A DNA stretch of 64,000 nt from Ptiloglossa arizonensis (lineage: Eukaryota; Arthropoda; Insecta; Hymenoptera; Colletidae): assembly GCF_051014685.1 (NCBI RefSeq), contig NC_135059.1, positions 2,480,001-2,544,000 on the forward strand. Reading direction: 5' to 3'. Position numbers and translations under genes: made by a program. How positions within the stretch are numbered: the first letter of the stretch is position 1; the number at the start of each line of letters is the position of its first letter. This document shows, piece by piece, positions 23,576 through 34,700 of the stretch. The notes beneath the pieces are model-generated. The model ran no database searches, had not been told where the DNA came from, and was given only the letters and a program-made list of their open reading frames with translations.

Positions 23576-26566
23576 ATGATCGATAACACATTATTTAGAA
23601 AATTCTCAGTGTCGGTCGTTCTGGTGTTTACGATCACTGTCACTCATAGTAATTACACGGACATTGATCTGCCGCCTGATCACATGAAGTATTACTTCAA
23701 CTCCTTTCCCACGGTAGCCGAAGAGTGCCGCAATGATACCGCCTGTCCGTACAAGGTAAATATGCGGTGTATTAATAACTCGGTTATATAAAAAAAAAAA
23801 AAATGTTACGATAATTAAAGGATGAATTTCCACGTTTTTCATTTCTTTTTCTACTTTCGCTCGCGTAAATTTGTACGAAAGTTGCGCATAAAACTTTGGG
23901 GACTTTACACGGGTCGGACACAAATATTAAAATCTCGGGATCGCAAAAGACGGATATTAACGAAGAATTTTTCTTGGAAAAACTTAGGATAGCCTTGATA
24001 CCAAAGCTTGTTGGGGTTACGAGCCGAATTGCAAAGCCGAAAATTCTTTTTCCATTCCTCAATGTCCAGGTGATCACAAAGGATGGGTGACGACGAAAAA
24101 AGCTCAATTAGACACGTTTTACGCTCAAGGCGATTTCGGCTACGTGCGCGATCAAAGGAAGGAAATGTCGATTTTCTGCGAGCCATTATTTGTGGTAAGT
24201 TCAATTTGTATAACACACGATTTGAAAGCAGATAATAGAATATTTCGTTTGCTTTTTATTTAACCGATGTTTTTCATTTTAGGATGACTCGTCCCTCGAA
24301 TGCTCGGAACACATGAGATTTTGTAGAGCAAGAAACATAATGATAAATTTCACAAAGCTGCTCCAAAGAAAAGACCCAATACGTTACAAAATGGATGTTT
24401 TAAAGGAAGGCCAAATTGGCGGATATTGCACGTACGTAAAAAAAAACCACGAACCGTACGACGTACCGTTATTATTATTACGAACTTAAGAATTGTGCTG
24501 CATCTCTGAATCAGATTAAATGAGAAACGACTGCAAGACAATGCGGATCACATTAGTCCATTGCAGTCCTGGGGACCCGAATTACGAAATTTCCGGAAGT
24601 TACCACGACCACCGATTGTGAACGGCGACTGTGATATCGTTATCGAGAAGCCAACGTACATAATGAAAATAGATGCTAGTAAGTCACAAAACAAAGATTC
24701 GACACCGAATTTCGTGCCGGTGAATACTCAAGTTTTAGGCACCCGCTCATTTGCCGAAGTCGTTCTGTTTCAGTAGTAAACATGTATCATCATTTCTGCG
24801 ACTTTTTCAACTTGTACACGTCATTACACGTAAACCTCTCGCACCCCACCGCCTTCAGCACTGATAATCACATAATGATCTGGGAAACTTACAGGTAACT
24901 GACACGGGCGCAATAAAAAAACTACGAGATATTAGATACCAATCGTTCTCTCACTTTCAGTTACCGTTCAGCGTTCCAAGACACCTTCGAGGCTTTCTCG
25001 AGAAACCCGCTGTGGGATTTAAAAACGTTCCGCGGAGAAATTGTCTGCTTCAAGAATCTCGTGTTCCCATTACTGCCGCGCATGATCTTTGGTCTTTATT
25101 ACAACACACCTCTTGTACGATTCTTTTTATTTTTCGATTTCGTTACGCACAAGGAACACCCGCAAAGTGTTCGATGCCGATTTTTACGAAACATTGTAGG
25201 TTTATAGAGCTCTCAAAATTAGACAACATTTAACTAATTTCATCTCTCAAAGTAAACACATATCGATAAACAAAATCAGTATGTATTTCTTATTGGACAC
25301 TGATTATAGACACAAAATGTGTATAAAAAATGTAAGAAACGAGTAATTGTACTAGTGATTTATTGACTGTTTTTATTAATTTTTTTTACCGATGTGTATA
25401 TTTTTGGTTAAAAACCATAAATAATTGTGTATTCGTATTTTTGGTACAGCATTAAAGGGCCGTAATTTTAGAGGGTAATTTCAGCTTTTAAAACTCAGCA
25501 TCCACAGCTATAAGAAATACGTGTCTTTTATTTCAATTTACTCTATAAACGTGCAAAAGTTTCATCTTACATGGTATCGCATGTTCCTTAACCGGAAAAT
25601 CTATCATTGTAAATTTTTGATTGACCGAATAATATTTTAGATTTACGGCTGTGAGAAAAGTGGATTATTTAAGGCTTTCGGCGATCACGTGTTGCATAGA
25701 TTGCACATACCTCTTCACGAGAGAAAAAACCAAAGGATACGCGTGACTTTGCTCAGCAGAGACACACAATACAGAAAAATTTTAAACGAAGACGAGTTGG
25801 TAAAAGCTCTGAAGGAGAATACAGAATATAGAGTTAAAAAAGTAACTGATCTAATAAATAGACAAATTTCACGTATAGTCGTTGATATATGTGACAAAAA
25901 TATTATTTTTGCAGGTAGTCTACAATAAGAAGATTTCGTTCAAAAAGCAACTAGAAATTACAAGAAACTCGGATATTTTGATCGGTATTCATGGAGCTGG
26001 ATTGTCACACTTGATGTTTTTACCGGATTGGGCAGCTGTATTCGAGATGTATGTATACAAAATTTTCCTCTCAAAAACTGTACTTCTTAGATATAATTAT
26101 CGTTTAGATATAACTGTGAAGATCCAGGATGTTACAAGGATCTCGCCCGTTTACGCGGCGTGAAGTATTTCACGTGGAAAAATATTTCAAAATTAGTGCA
26201 ACAAGATCCTGTAAGTAATGGTTCAAGTTATATGTATTTTAAAAAAATAAACTAATATTTAAAATTAATATTTGTTACAAGTATAATTTAAATGTTACAT
26301 AGGGTACACATCCTGATGGAGGGGCTCACGCAAAGTTCACGAATTACAGCTTTGATGTTAAAGAATTCCTGCGTATAGTTTCACTTGCTAGGGATCACGT
26401 AAAAAATCATAACGCTTTTAAAAAATTCATCACTAAAAGAACGCAAGCGAAGAGATCGGAAGTAAAAAACGAAACTAGAACAAGCGACGTTAAAGACGTC
26501 GAAACTCCTAAGTCAAAAGAATCGACCGAACTGAAGCCTGATGTTCAACCCAAAGATGAATTATAA
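23576..26566 (+). CDS. EOGT: EGF domain-specific O-GlcNAc transferase (EOGT)
   Basis: This gene encodes a 558-residue ER-lumenal glycosyltransferase of family GT61. Known family members transfer GlcNAc from UDP-GlcNAc to Ser/Thr of EGF repeats on secreted and membrane proteins such as Notch and Dumpy. Ten coding exons read in frame: 23576-23755, 23988-24194, 24283-24431, 24515-24678, 24774-24894, 24961-25114, 25641-25841, 25915-26048, 26108-26210 and 26303-26566. All have GT-AG borders and total 1677 nt. Residues 9-24 are a hydrophobic signal peptide. Diagnostic stretches are CWGYEPNC (68-75), [20 protein letters not shown] (235-244), [20 protein letters not shown] (415-429) and FTNYSFDV. The last four residues are KDEL, an ER-retrieval signal that agrees with the family's KDEL-like end. 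A charged Lys/Glu-rich tail of about 45 residues precedes it, making the protein longer than the vertebrate form of about 527 residues. The gene converges on PIG-W. Confidence 0.95.
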
Positions 26567-26889
26567 TGAATTCTTAGACAAATAATTTCGATATCAACGA
26601 ATCGTTTTAATGTTTGTTAGATTGATGAATGTTATAGTTAAATTGAACCGAACAAACGACTTGTTACCAATTAAGCTTTTTACTTATTTTTATACTGATA
26701 CATGTACATACTTATTTTAATAAAAAAAAGTAATAAATACGGAATACACTTTCATATTTATACATAATGGCAGTGATAATAGTTTGCTACTTCTAATGAT
26801 ATAAGTATATTTGGCCTACAAATATTTACAGGATACAATATACAAAATCATAATCCCTGATAAATAAGTGATGCAACAAATTATACATT
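26567..26889. terminator. Convergent 3' region of EOGT and PIG-W
   Basis: Only 323 bp separate the EOGT stop from the PIG-W stop on the opposite strand. AATAAA occurs on the plus strand at 26719-26724 and again at 26732-26737, about 155-170 bp past the EOGT stop, and probably serves EOGT. I found no equally clear AATAAA on the minus strand within the spacer. The PIG-W transcript may therefore use a variant signal or extend into the EOGT 3' end, so the two 3' UTRs could overlap. Confidence 0.6.
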
Positions 26890-28464
26890 TTATAATTTAA
26901 TTTGTACCTGTTTTCTGTAGAAAAATAAAACCGATGTTATATTTACAGCCATATATGCAATTAAAATTTGCAAAGCTTTTAACTGATTTACATACAATGT
27001 ACGTACTAACATATTAATACCACCAGTCATCAAATTTGCCAGTAAAAAGAAGAATAAACCATTATAATTAACAGCTTCGAATATTTCAAATGTGTTGCTG
27101 ATTGCACTTTTCTCACACTTGTTAGCCACACATTCTCGTTTTTTTTTTAAGTTTGATTTACGTACTTTAGGCTTCTTTTCCACATATTCCGAATCTGTTG
27201 TGGTTGTACGAATTAATATGTCGATAATTACTTCCATCAATAATAATAATGTAAGTATCATAACACCCAATGTAAGTATCCACATACAATACCCTGCATT
27301 TGCTAAGCGCCTTGAGACTTTAAAGTATGCATCGCAAAACAAAGTGGCTGCACACGTTTGTGCCGCTATCAGGGATAATCTGATACACAATATCATAGAT
27401 TCGTTGTAACTTGCATCGATTTCATATCCAAAAATTGTCATATGAAAAGTTTTGTGCTTCCATTGCATTGAATTTTGTGCAAACGAGTTATAATAAGTAG
27501 AATGTATTAACCTACCAACTGCTACACCTACTAAATAAAGACCTACATATCCAGGTACAGAGACTACTCCTTCTCGATTAGCAGAAATAAAATCATCCCT
27601 TGGACTGTCACTTAAAACCCATTCCTTCAATCCCTTAGTACTTAAAATATATTCGTGCATTATTAAAATCCAAAAACCCGATAATAATGAATACCGTGAA
27701 TTAATAGTACTTGTGATAGAACTTGTAAATATTTTAACAAAAGCAAGAGTTATGAAAAAGTTCCAATGAAATCCATATTCGGTTACATGCTTTTGATACC
27801 CTATAACTTCAATAGCAATAGAACGACCAAAACCTAATATTAAAAGTAGAATACAACTTTTAGCCGATTGTTTTATATTCATTGATAAAGTATGAAAGAA
27901 ACCTATCCTTGGTTTGGGAGCAAAGTCTCTAGCTTCTGGTGCTACTAAAGCATTTGCCAATATAAATAATCCAACACCAGTGTCCATTAAACTGTATCCA
28001 AATACCTCAGTCTTGGCAAATTTGCGAGGAAAAATACGAAAGTCTATGGCTAATATACATATTGTTGTTACAATATTGGTTAATGCTCTAAAATTTGTAA
28101 TAAAAGGCTTTTTGCCATGATTAGGTTTCATATTATAACTTGATATAGGATTTGAATTAATTCCCAATAATAAAATATTAATAATAGATATCAACATCAT
28201 AGCACAGCAAACAGTAACAATGTACTCGGACAATATAGTACAGCATAAAATAGACGGGATTACAAGTAGTATAAATTCTATGATAACTCTAACATTTCTA
28301 TGAATGAACCTTCCTAGAAGACCTAATGTAGTTGTGGTTAAAAGAATGGTACATATATTTGGCATGATTACATAAACAACTTCTCTGGCTGTTGTTCCAC
28401 CATGGTTAGAAATAAATGCTTCTTGTTCTTGACGATAAATGTCTCTGTTCCATATATTTGACAT
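26890..28464 (-). CDS. PIGW: GPI inositol acyltransferase (PIG-W/GWT1 family)
   Basis: This encodes a 524-residue polytopic ER-membrane enzyme. The family acylates the inositol of GlcN-phosphatidylinositol, using acyl-CoA, early in GPI-anchor synthesis. The reading frame is a single uninterrupted exon. The N-terminus carries the family's EQEAFISNHGGTT segment (13-25). The conserved core DFRIFPRKFAKTE is at 141-153, followed by GYSLMDTGVG (157-166 region). The rest is a string of hydrophobic segments, roughly a dozen, separated by short polar loops. A basic loop with KKPKVRKSNLKKKR lies near residue 430. The length agrees with the vertebrate protein of about 504 residues. Upstream on the minus strand, GTAAGTATAT near 28594 and a TTTTTTCAG near 28510 could bound a small 5' UTR intron. 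The gene is divergent from WRNIP1 and convergent with EOGT. Confidence 0.95.
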   Translation of the reverse strand: MSNIWNRDIYRQEQEAFISNHGGTTAREVVYVIMPNICTILLTTTTLGLLGRFIHRNVRVIIEFILLVIPSILCCTILSEYIVTVCCAMMLISIINILLLGINSNPISSYNMKPNHGKKPFITNFRALTNIVTTICILAIDFRIFPRKFAKTEVFGYSLMDTGVGLFILANALVAPEARDFAPKPRIGFFHTLSMNIKQSAKSCILLLILGFGRSIAIEVIGYQKHVTEYGFHWNFFITLAFVKIFTSSITSTINSRYSLLSGFWILIMHEYILSTKGLKEWVLSDSPRDDFISANREGVVSVPGYVGLYLVGVAVGRLIHSTYYNSFAQNSMQWKHKTFHMTIFGYEIDASYNESMILCIRLSLIAAQTCAATLFCDAYFKVSRRLANAGYCMWILTLGVMILTLLLLMEVIIDILIRTTTTDSEYVEKKPKVRKSNLKKKRECVANKCEKSAISNTFEIFEAVNYNGLFFFLLANLMTGGINMLVRTLYVNQLKALQILIAYMAVNITSVLFFYRKQVQIKL

Positions 28465-28983
28465 ATTTGTTAAATAAATATTTACTTCTCTTAATGTACA
28501 AATTTCTGAAAAAAATATTCTGAATTAGTTTTATGTAAGTAAAATTTGCAGAATATGATGACGTGAATTTCCTTATTAATATATATACTTACTTAAACGA
28601 ACATTTCTTTTAAATTAAATAAATAATATACGTTAATAAACAATACATGTTTGTACAGATTTTATATCACATTCATCTGTCAACGGTAGATGGTGCTACT
28701 TTATTGCCGGTTCACACAGCAATCGCACTTGATTCCGGTTACATGGTCATAGGCTACCGAAAGTTAAATTAACATAACGGTACACTTTGAAATATATTCT
28801 TTATGTGATTTTGTTTGTTACAAGTAATTATAGCATTTGACAATAAATAACAAATTGCTCTATACCAAAAATGAAAAGTGTAATTAACTATTCATAGATA
28901 GGCTAAGATATTCAAAATAAGCTATTATGTTTTAATAATCATTATAATTTAAACATGTAAAAAGAATATGATTTGATGCAAGT
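28465..28983. promoter_or_regulatory. Bidirectional promoter region, PIG-W / WRNIP1
   Basis: The two start codons are 519 bp apart on opposite strands, so both promoters must lie in this AT-rich spacer or in 5' UTRs within it. The least AT-rich part, 28675-28760, contains AGATGGTGCTACT and CCGGTTACATGG and is the likeliest core. No TATA box is convincing. A possible PIG-W 5' UTR intron occupies about 28510-28595. The assignment as a shared promoter is inferred from gene arrangement. Confidence 0.6.
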
Positions 28984-31070
28984 ATGCTGTGTCCATTATG
29001 CAGAAAAGAATACACTGTAGAAGATATAGGAAAACATGTTGATTCGTGTCTTTCATTAGTTAATGTAACTCCACAGGAGTCGTCAACTTCAAAAAGACCT
29101 TTTATTAATGAAGAAATTGTGGAAACAAATGTATCAAAAAAATATAAAGCAAGCCCTGTGAAAAATATGTCAAATATAAATCAACATAAAATAACTACAA
29201 ATAAAGAATATGTTCCCCTTGCTGAAAAAATGCGGCCCGTGTGCCTTGATGATTATGTAGGCCAAGAACAAGTAATTGGTTCTAATACAGTATTACAACA
29301 ATTATTAACAAAAGGATGTATTCCGAGCATGGTATTTTGGGGTCCACCAGGGTGTGGAAAGGTAACATAATTATTAATTGCTATAGTGTTTTTAATTTCT
29401 AATAGTACATATTGTTTAAACTTTTTTTAGTCATCTTTGGCCCATGTTATATCACGTTTATGCAAAGAAATACATGCAGACCAAATTCATGTTATAAAAC
29501 TCTCTGCAACGTCATCTGGTGTCAGTAATATAAAGGATATCGTTAATAAAGCAAAAAATGGATTTAAATTATATCGCCAAACTATTGTATTTATGGATGA
29601 AATACATCGCTTCAATAAACTCCAACAAGATATTTTTCTGCCACATGTAGAGGCAGGCACATTTACTTTGATCGGCACTACTACAGAAAATCCATCTTAC
29701 AGTTTGAATTCTGCTTTATTAAGTAGATGCCGTGTATTTGTTTTAAATAAATTAACAACGTTAAATGTAATGGAAATCCTTTATAAAGCAATTTCGTCTA
29801 TTAATGGAGAAATATATGATCCTCAAAATAAAAAATTATCAAATAATTCACAGGACAAACCAAACTCTACTTCTAAGCCAGATTTTACTATCAGTAAAAC
29901 AGTAACTGAATGGTTAGCAGAAGTATGCGATGGAGATGCACGTGTTGCATTAAATGGTTTAGAACTAGCAGTTAAGACTAAAGTATTAAATAAACCAAAT
30001 CCTTCTCATTTTGTGCCAATAACTCTTGAAGATGTTAAAGAAAGTCTTAAACAAGCACATATGTTATCTGATAAACAAACTAATAATACACATCATTTGT
30101 ATTTTGCATTACATAAATCGATTAAAGGTGGTAATGCAAATGCATCTTTATATTGGTTAGCAAGAATTATGGCTGTCAAAGAAGATCCTGTAAACATAGC
30201 AAGACGATTGGTAAGAATATCTAGCGAAGATATTGGTTTAGCAGATTCAGAAGCTTTGGGTGTGTATTTTGAAGAATATGAGATATATTTTTGTATAAAT
30301 AAACTATTGTTAAACACTAGTTACAATAATGAATAATATTTGGAATTTTTTAATATTAGGAATAGCTGTTCATACTATGCATGGATGTCAAATGATTGGA
30401 ATGCCAGAGTGTGATGTACTTTTAGGACAATGTGTTGTATATCTAACTAAAACGTCAAAATCACGCCTTATACATAATGCATTAGAATCTGCTAAAAGTA
30501 TTATTACGAGGCATAAAGGTCCACAACCTGCAGTACCATTACACATTAAAGACAGATCAGGAGAAAGAAAACTTCAAGCTATTTTCGGTAAGATGTCACG
30601 AGTAGACAGCTATTTACCCTTAAATTATTTAATTATTTTGTTCACTTGCAACAGTTTATAATAAATTATTTTCTTATAATTTCGTCGGGCACGTAGTATT
30701 AATGTTTTAAGATATAATCTATACAAATGAAATTTATATAAATTGAATAATACTGACTTTATATAAATGTTATGTTTGTATTTTAATGAGAACAAATGTG
30801 TGTTTCCTTAGAGCCCTGCAGCAAATGCTTGTGTGACAGGGCCCTTGTTATAATATAAAAAAAAAAAAAATTAGTATAAATATCATATGACAATTAATAA
30901 AAGAGCTAAAAGGACTCTAAGTATTGTCAGTCTAGAGTTAAATTGCAATAATTTTCAAGATATTTTTTTCAGGACACAAGAAGGAGAATTTAGTCAGAAA
31001 AGAGGAGAGTATTAAAACTTACTTACCATTTGGTCTTCAGCATAAGAATTTCTTTCTGGATGATCTCTGA
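28984..31070 (+). CDS. WRNIP1: WRNIP1, replication-fork AAA+ ATPase (Mgs1/RarA family)
   Basis: This encodes a 510-residue nuclear clamp-loader-like ATPase. Known relatives bind Werner helicase, DNA polymerase delta and ubiquitinated proteins at stalled forks. Exons are 28984-29361, 29431-30259, 30360-30587 and 30973-31070, with GT-AG borders and a total of 1533 nt. A UBZ4-type zinc finger opens the protein (C3, C6, H18, C22). Walker A is GPPGCGKSS (120-128), split by a 69-bp intron right after the lysine. Walker B is IVFMDEIHRF (178-187). The sensor-1 region is GTTTENPS and the arginine finger is in LLSRCR (R225). The C-terminal part has GGNANASLYWLAR, SSEDIGLADSEAL and GMPECDVLLGQCVVY, all typical of the family. 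The last exon ends YLPFGLQHKNFF, matching the family's YLPEEL-x-x-VDFF terminus. The region between UBZ and ATPase is much shorter than in the human protein of about 665 residues. The final exon is the least certain part of the model. Confidence 0.93.
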
Positions 31071-31740
31071 GCTTTTTCCATCAGAAAACAAACTTTCGGA
31101 TAGCATTTTCACCGATAAAATACTATCTACGGCATAAAACCACCCATGTTTGTAAAAGTTCATTTGACGTTTAAATATAAATTAATTTTTACCATGACTT
31201 ATTATTTTTAACTATAATTTATTTTCTTTTATGACACTACAATTTAGTTAGGTTCAAAGAGATCTGCAAGATAAAGTGATCGCACAATTTATTATACAAA
31301 GTAAATACGAATTATTTGAAAATTAAAATGAAGTTTTTATTTGTGTTGTAACAATCTACGTATGATGTAGAAGCGTAATTTTAAACTTATGGAAAGTTAT
31401 ATATTACATTACATGATTTAAAGGAAGTCATATATTGTGTCATTATATTGAAATAATATTTCGGCTGAACAGAATGCGGGTTGGTGCAAGAAATTTGATT
31501 TGAATTTTACGCGCCAAATTTAGTGCGCGGCGCTCGATCAATGTCTAAGGTACCAACTGTTGATGAATGATTGTGGGTTGAAGTTCATTGCAATCATTTT
31601 GTTGGCTTTTAAGTAACATTAGGTTTCGTAGTCGGTTGACTCACCTTGCTGTAGTTGAGTTGTATGTCATTTTTCGTATCACCGTACGTAATTTAAATTA
31701 CAGTCTTAACGTTGGGTCTTACAGAATAAATTGTATAAAT
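31071..31740. promoter_or_regulatory. Upstream region of the PRELI gene with E2F-like site
   Basis: This spacer separates the WRNIP1 stop from the start codon of the PRELI-family gene on the same strand. GCGCCAAA at 31511-31518 is a perfect match to the E2F core (TTTGGCGC on the other strand). It lies 220 bp before the start codon in a small GC-rich patch (31509-31540). I see no clear TATA box. The short open frame 31588-31776 is the 5' UTR plus exon 1 read through the splice site. Confidence 0.4.
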
Positions 31741-34700
31741 ATGAGGATTTGGACGTCGTATCACACATTTGAGTGAGTGTCATGCATAATTTATTTATTT
31801 ATAACTTTCAAGGCTAGGATAGGAAAATATTTTATAATATCTTTGTGTTTATGAAAAAATTTTATCTTAAAATGCATGCAATTTGCAGGCATCCTTGGGA
31901 AACGGTCGTAAAAGCAGTCTCCAGAAAGTATCCGAACCCCGTAAACCCATCAATTTTGGGAACAGATGTCATTCAGAGACGAGTTGAAGGCGGTATTTTG
32001 TATTCACATAGATTGGTCACCAGTATTTGGCGTTTTCCTTCATGGATAGCACCAGTAAGTTTCTGATAATTATTAAGGTTATTCGTTCTACACAGTGTTG
32101 AACATAACCTCCTTGATTAGAGCATGAGATCTTTATTTGCACTTTAATCACGTGTCGCTTAAATTAATATAATTATTTGAACAAAGTTTAAGCAAAGCAT
32201 TAGTGCATATATTTTCTTTGATAAACTATCAATAAGTTTTAAACATAGTTCGCAAAGGGAATGCTGCAATACAATATATTTTATCATCATTCTTCCAATT
32301 ACAAATTTGGTTTACATTCTTTACAAAATGACAGTGTTTATATCGAAATGCAATATACTCTATTTCTCACATATTTATATCAAAAGATACAGGATTTTCT
32401 TAATTAATTTATTTTATTATCTTATTATCCAACCAGTTTCTCAGTATTATCTGCTATGGTGATATATTTTTACTAAAATCTTGATTTTCTTCTCCGTTTC
32501 AAGCTTTATCGGCTGACATAAAAAATGGCCTTTGGCATATTAATTGTAAATAATTTGAATCGTATAATGTTGCATTATATACTAATGATTCGGAACCATA
32601 ATTTATTTGAAAATAATTATACGCTATTAACAATCTTTATCAAATTGTACAAAGCTTATGTATAATTAACGATTAATTACATAAGTAAAGATATCCTTCT
32701 GGTCATAATTAAAAATTTTTCAGCAATTTTGTTTTAGTACACGCTACAGCAACGTGAGCACTGGTATCGTAGAAGGTTGGAAAATTTAAGCTCGATTTCA
32801 CTGGTTGATCAAAGAAGAATAGAGTAACGTTACTTTGCAATAGCTTATCTATGGTTCGGTTTATAGATTGTAACAGCGCGCTCTCGTGGAGGGATAACGA
32901 AGTTGTTCGTTCGTATACGATTTTATCAGGTCAGACTCTTCGATCTTCTTTCAACCCGTATCCTTAAACATTTTATTTGTATATTTTTCTAATTAAATTA
33001 TAGCAGACGTTACATAATTCTCGTGTAGTTGCGATAACCGACAGATACAAAGACGCGGTATCACGAGTTTGTGACGTTAATCGGGTACGCGGAAGATAAT
33101 TTGGGATATGCCGCCGAATACAAATTAAGAAGATACCCGCGGTTGCATAATATTTCATTTTTGCGCGGATAAGAGGGTCGGTGGAACGCCAGATTACGCG
33201 GTCGAGGTTTTCGTTGTTTCGATCGTGGCTCGTAAGTAGTTTATACGATTCTATAACCACACTGTACGTCGATAATCCTCGATTGTAGCGCAGGTTGTTA
33301 CATAACCGACGGAGTGGGATTTATTCGACCTCGAAAGAATTGAACGTATTCGCATTAATACCTTAAAGTAATTTATCGCGAAATCGCAAACTCGATACGA
33401 AAGATTTCTTCGAAGTTTCGTAACAGACTGATCATAAGGAGAGGAGGTGGAAGGGTGCAAGGGGTTCAGGTAAATAACTTCTCCATAATCCATCATGATT
33501 CGACATCGCTTAACCGATCGAAGGGTCGATACTTACGTTCTCAAAGATTACTCTCTGCGACTTTCATTTAAAGATTACCGTGGGTATGGCTGAACCGGTT
33601 CTCTTATTTACCGACGGTTCGACATCGCGTAAGAAATTAATCCACACGCCGGGGTTGTGCGTCATTTCTTTGCTCGACGCCAGTTTACGAACAAAACAGT
33701 TTTGCACCGTTTGACCGAGCAATAACTGTACAAACACCGGCAGCGATACAGCTGGAAATTCGGAAACTTTCCACAACTGGTGGGATGAGAGTGGGGAGCG
33801 TGCAAGAAAAAGGTACGGAGGGGCGTGGATGAGGTCGGGGTAGAGGGGAGGGGACAGGGATGGCACGAGACAGAGAATTACAAAACAACGACATCGACGG
33901 TATCAACTTTCATAATGAGCGTCCCCTACTCCCCTCGATGCTCCCGCTCTTTGGCAATCATCCAGCTAGACGCCTGCGTTTTGGAATACACATCGGCTCT
34001 CTTACAGCCTCTCTGTGCATCCCCGGGTTCTTCCCTAGCCAACGGGAGGTGGGCGGAGATTCTAGCTTCGAATCCTTTTCGGCTCGGCGAATTGCTTCCT
34101 TTCGCAGGATTTTCTATAAGCTTGGCCATTTCGCAAAGCCGTTCCGTTGTGCCGGCTCGCTCGCACGAATGCCTCGAATCACAGTCCCGTATATAACGAA
34201 TGCACAGCAGCTGGAAGGCGGGAGGAGGAGATAGCCTCCGCGTTTAGGCACTCTTGAAATTACTCGCCGGGAAGGAAAGTGCAAAGGCTCGTCCCAATTT
34301 GAATTAGTCGACCACTGTCTTTTTTTTTATTTATTATTATTATTAATTTTTTTTGTAATTTTTTCTTCCTCGAAACCGTTTCCACGTCGCCACCTCACGG
34401 CCAACCACCAACGCGAAATCGACGAAAATTACGGAATGATCACTGGTAGCTAACAATAAGTTTCGCCTCTCGAATCGGTCGAATATGGTGATGTTCAATG
34501 AAACGAAAGGCTTAATAAATTCATTATTCGCGAAATATTTGTGCATTACGCGGGACGATTGCGATAATTCCCACGGTCTCGTAATTAAGGTATTATTAAT
34601 CACCGAAATTCATTATCAATTACGTACAAACGACAACCCATGGATATTCGACGTAGGCTAATTATGTTGACGTTTTTGTCGATTTATTCGTTTCTATAAT

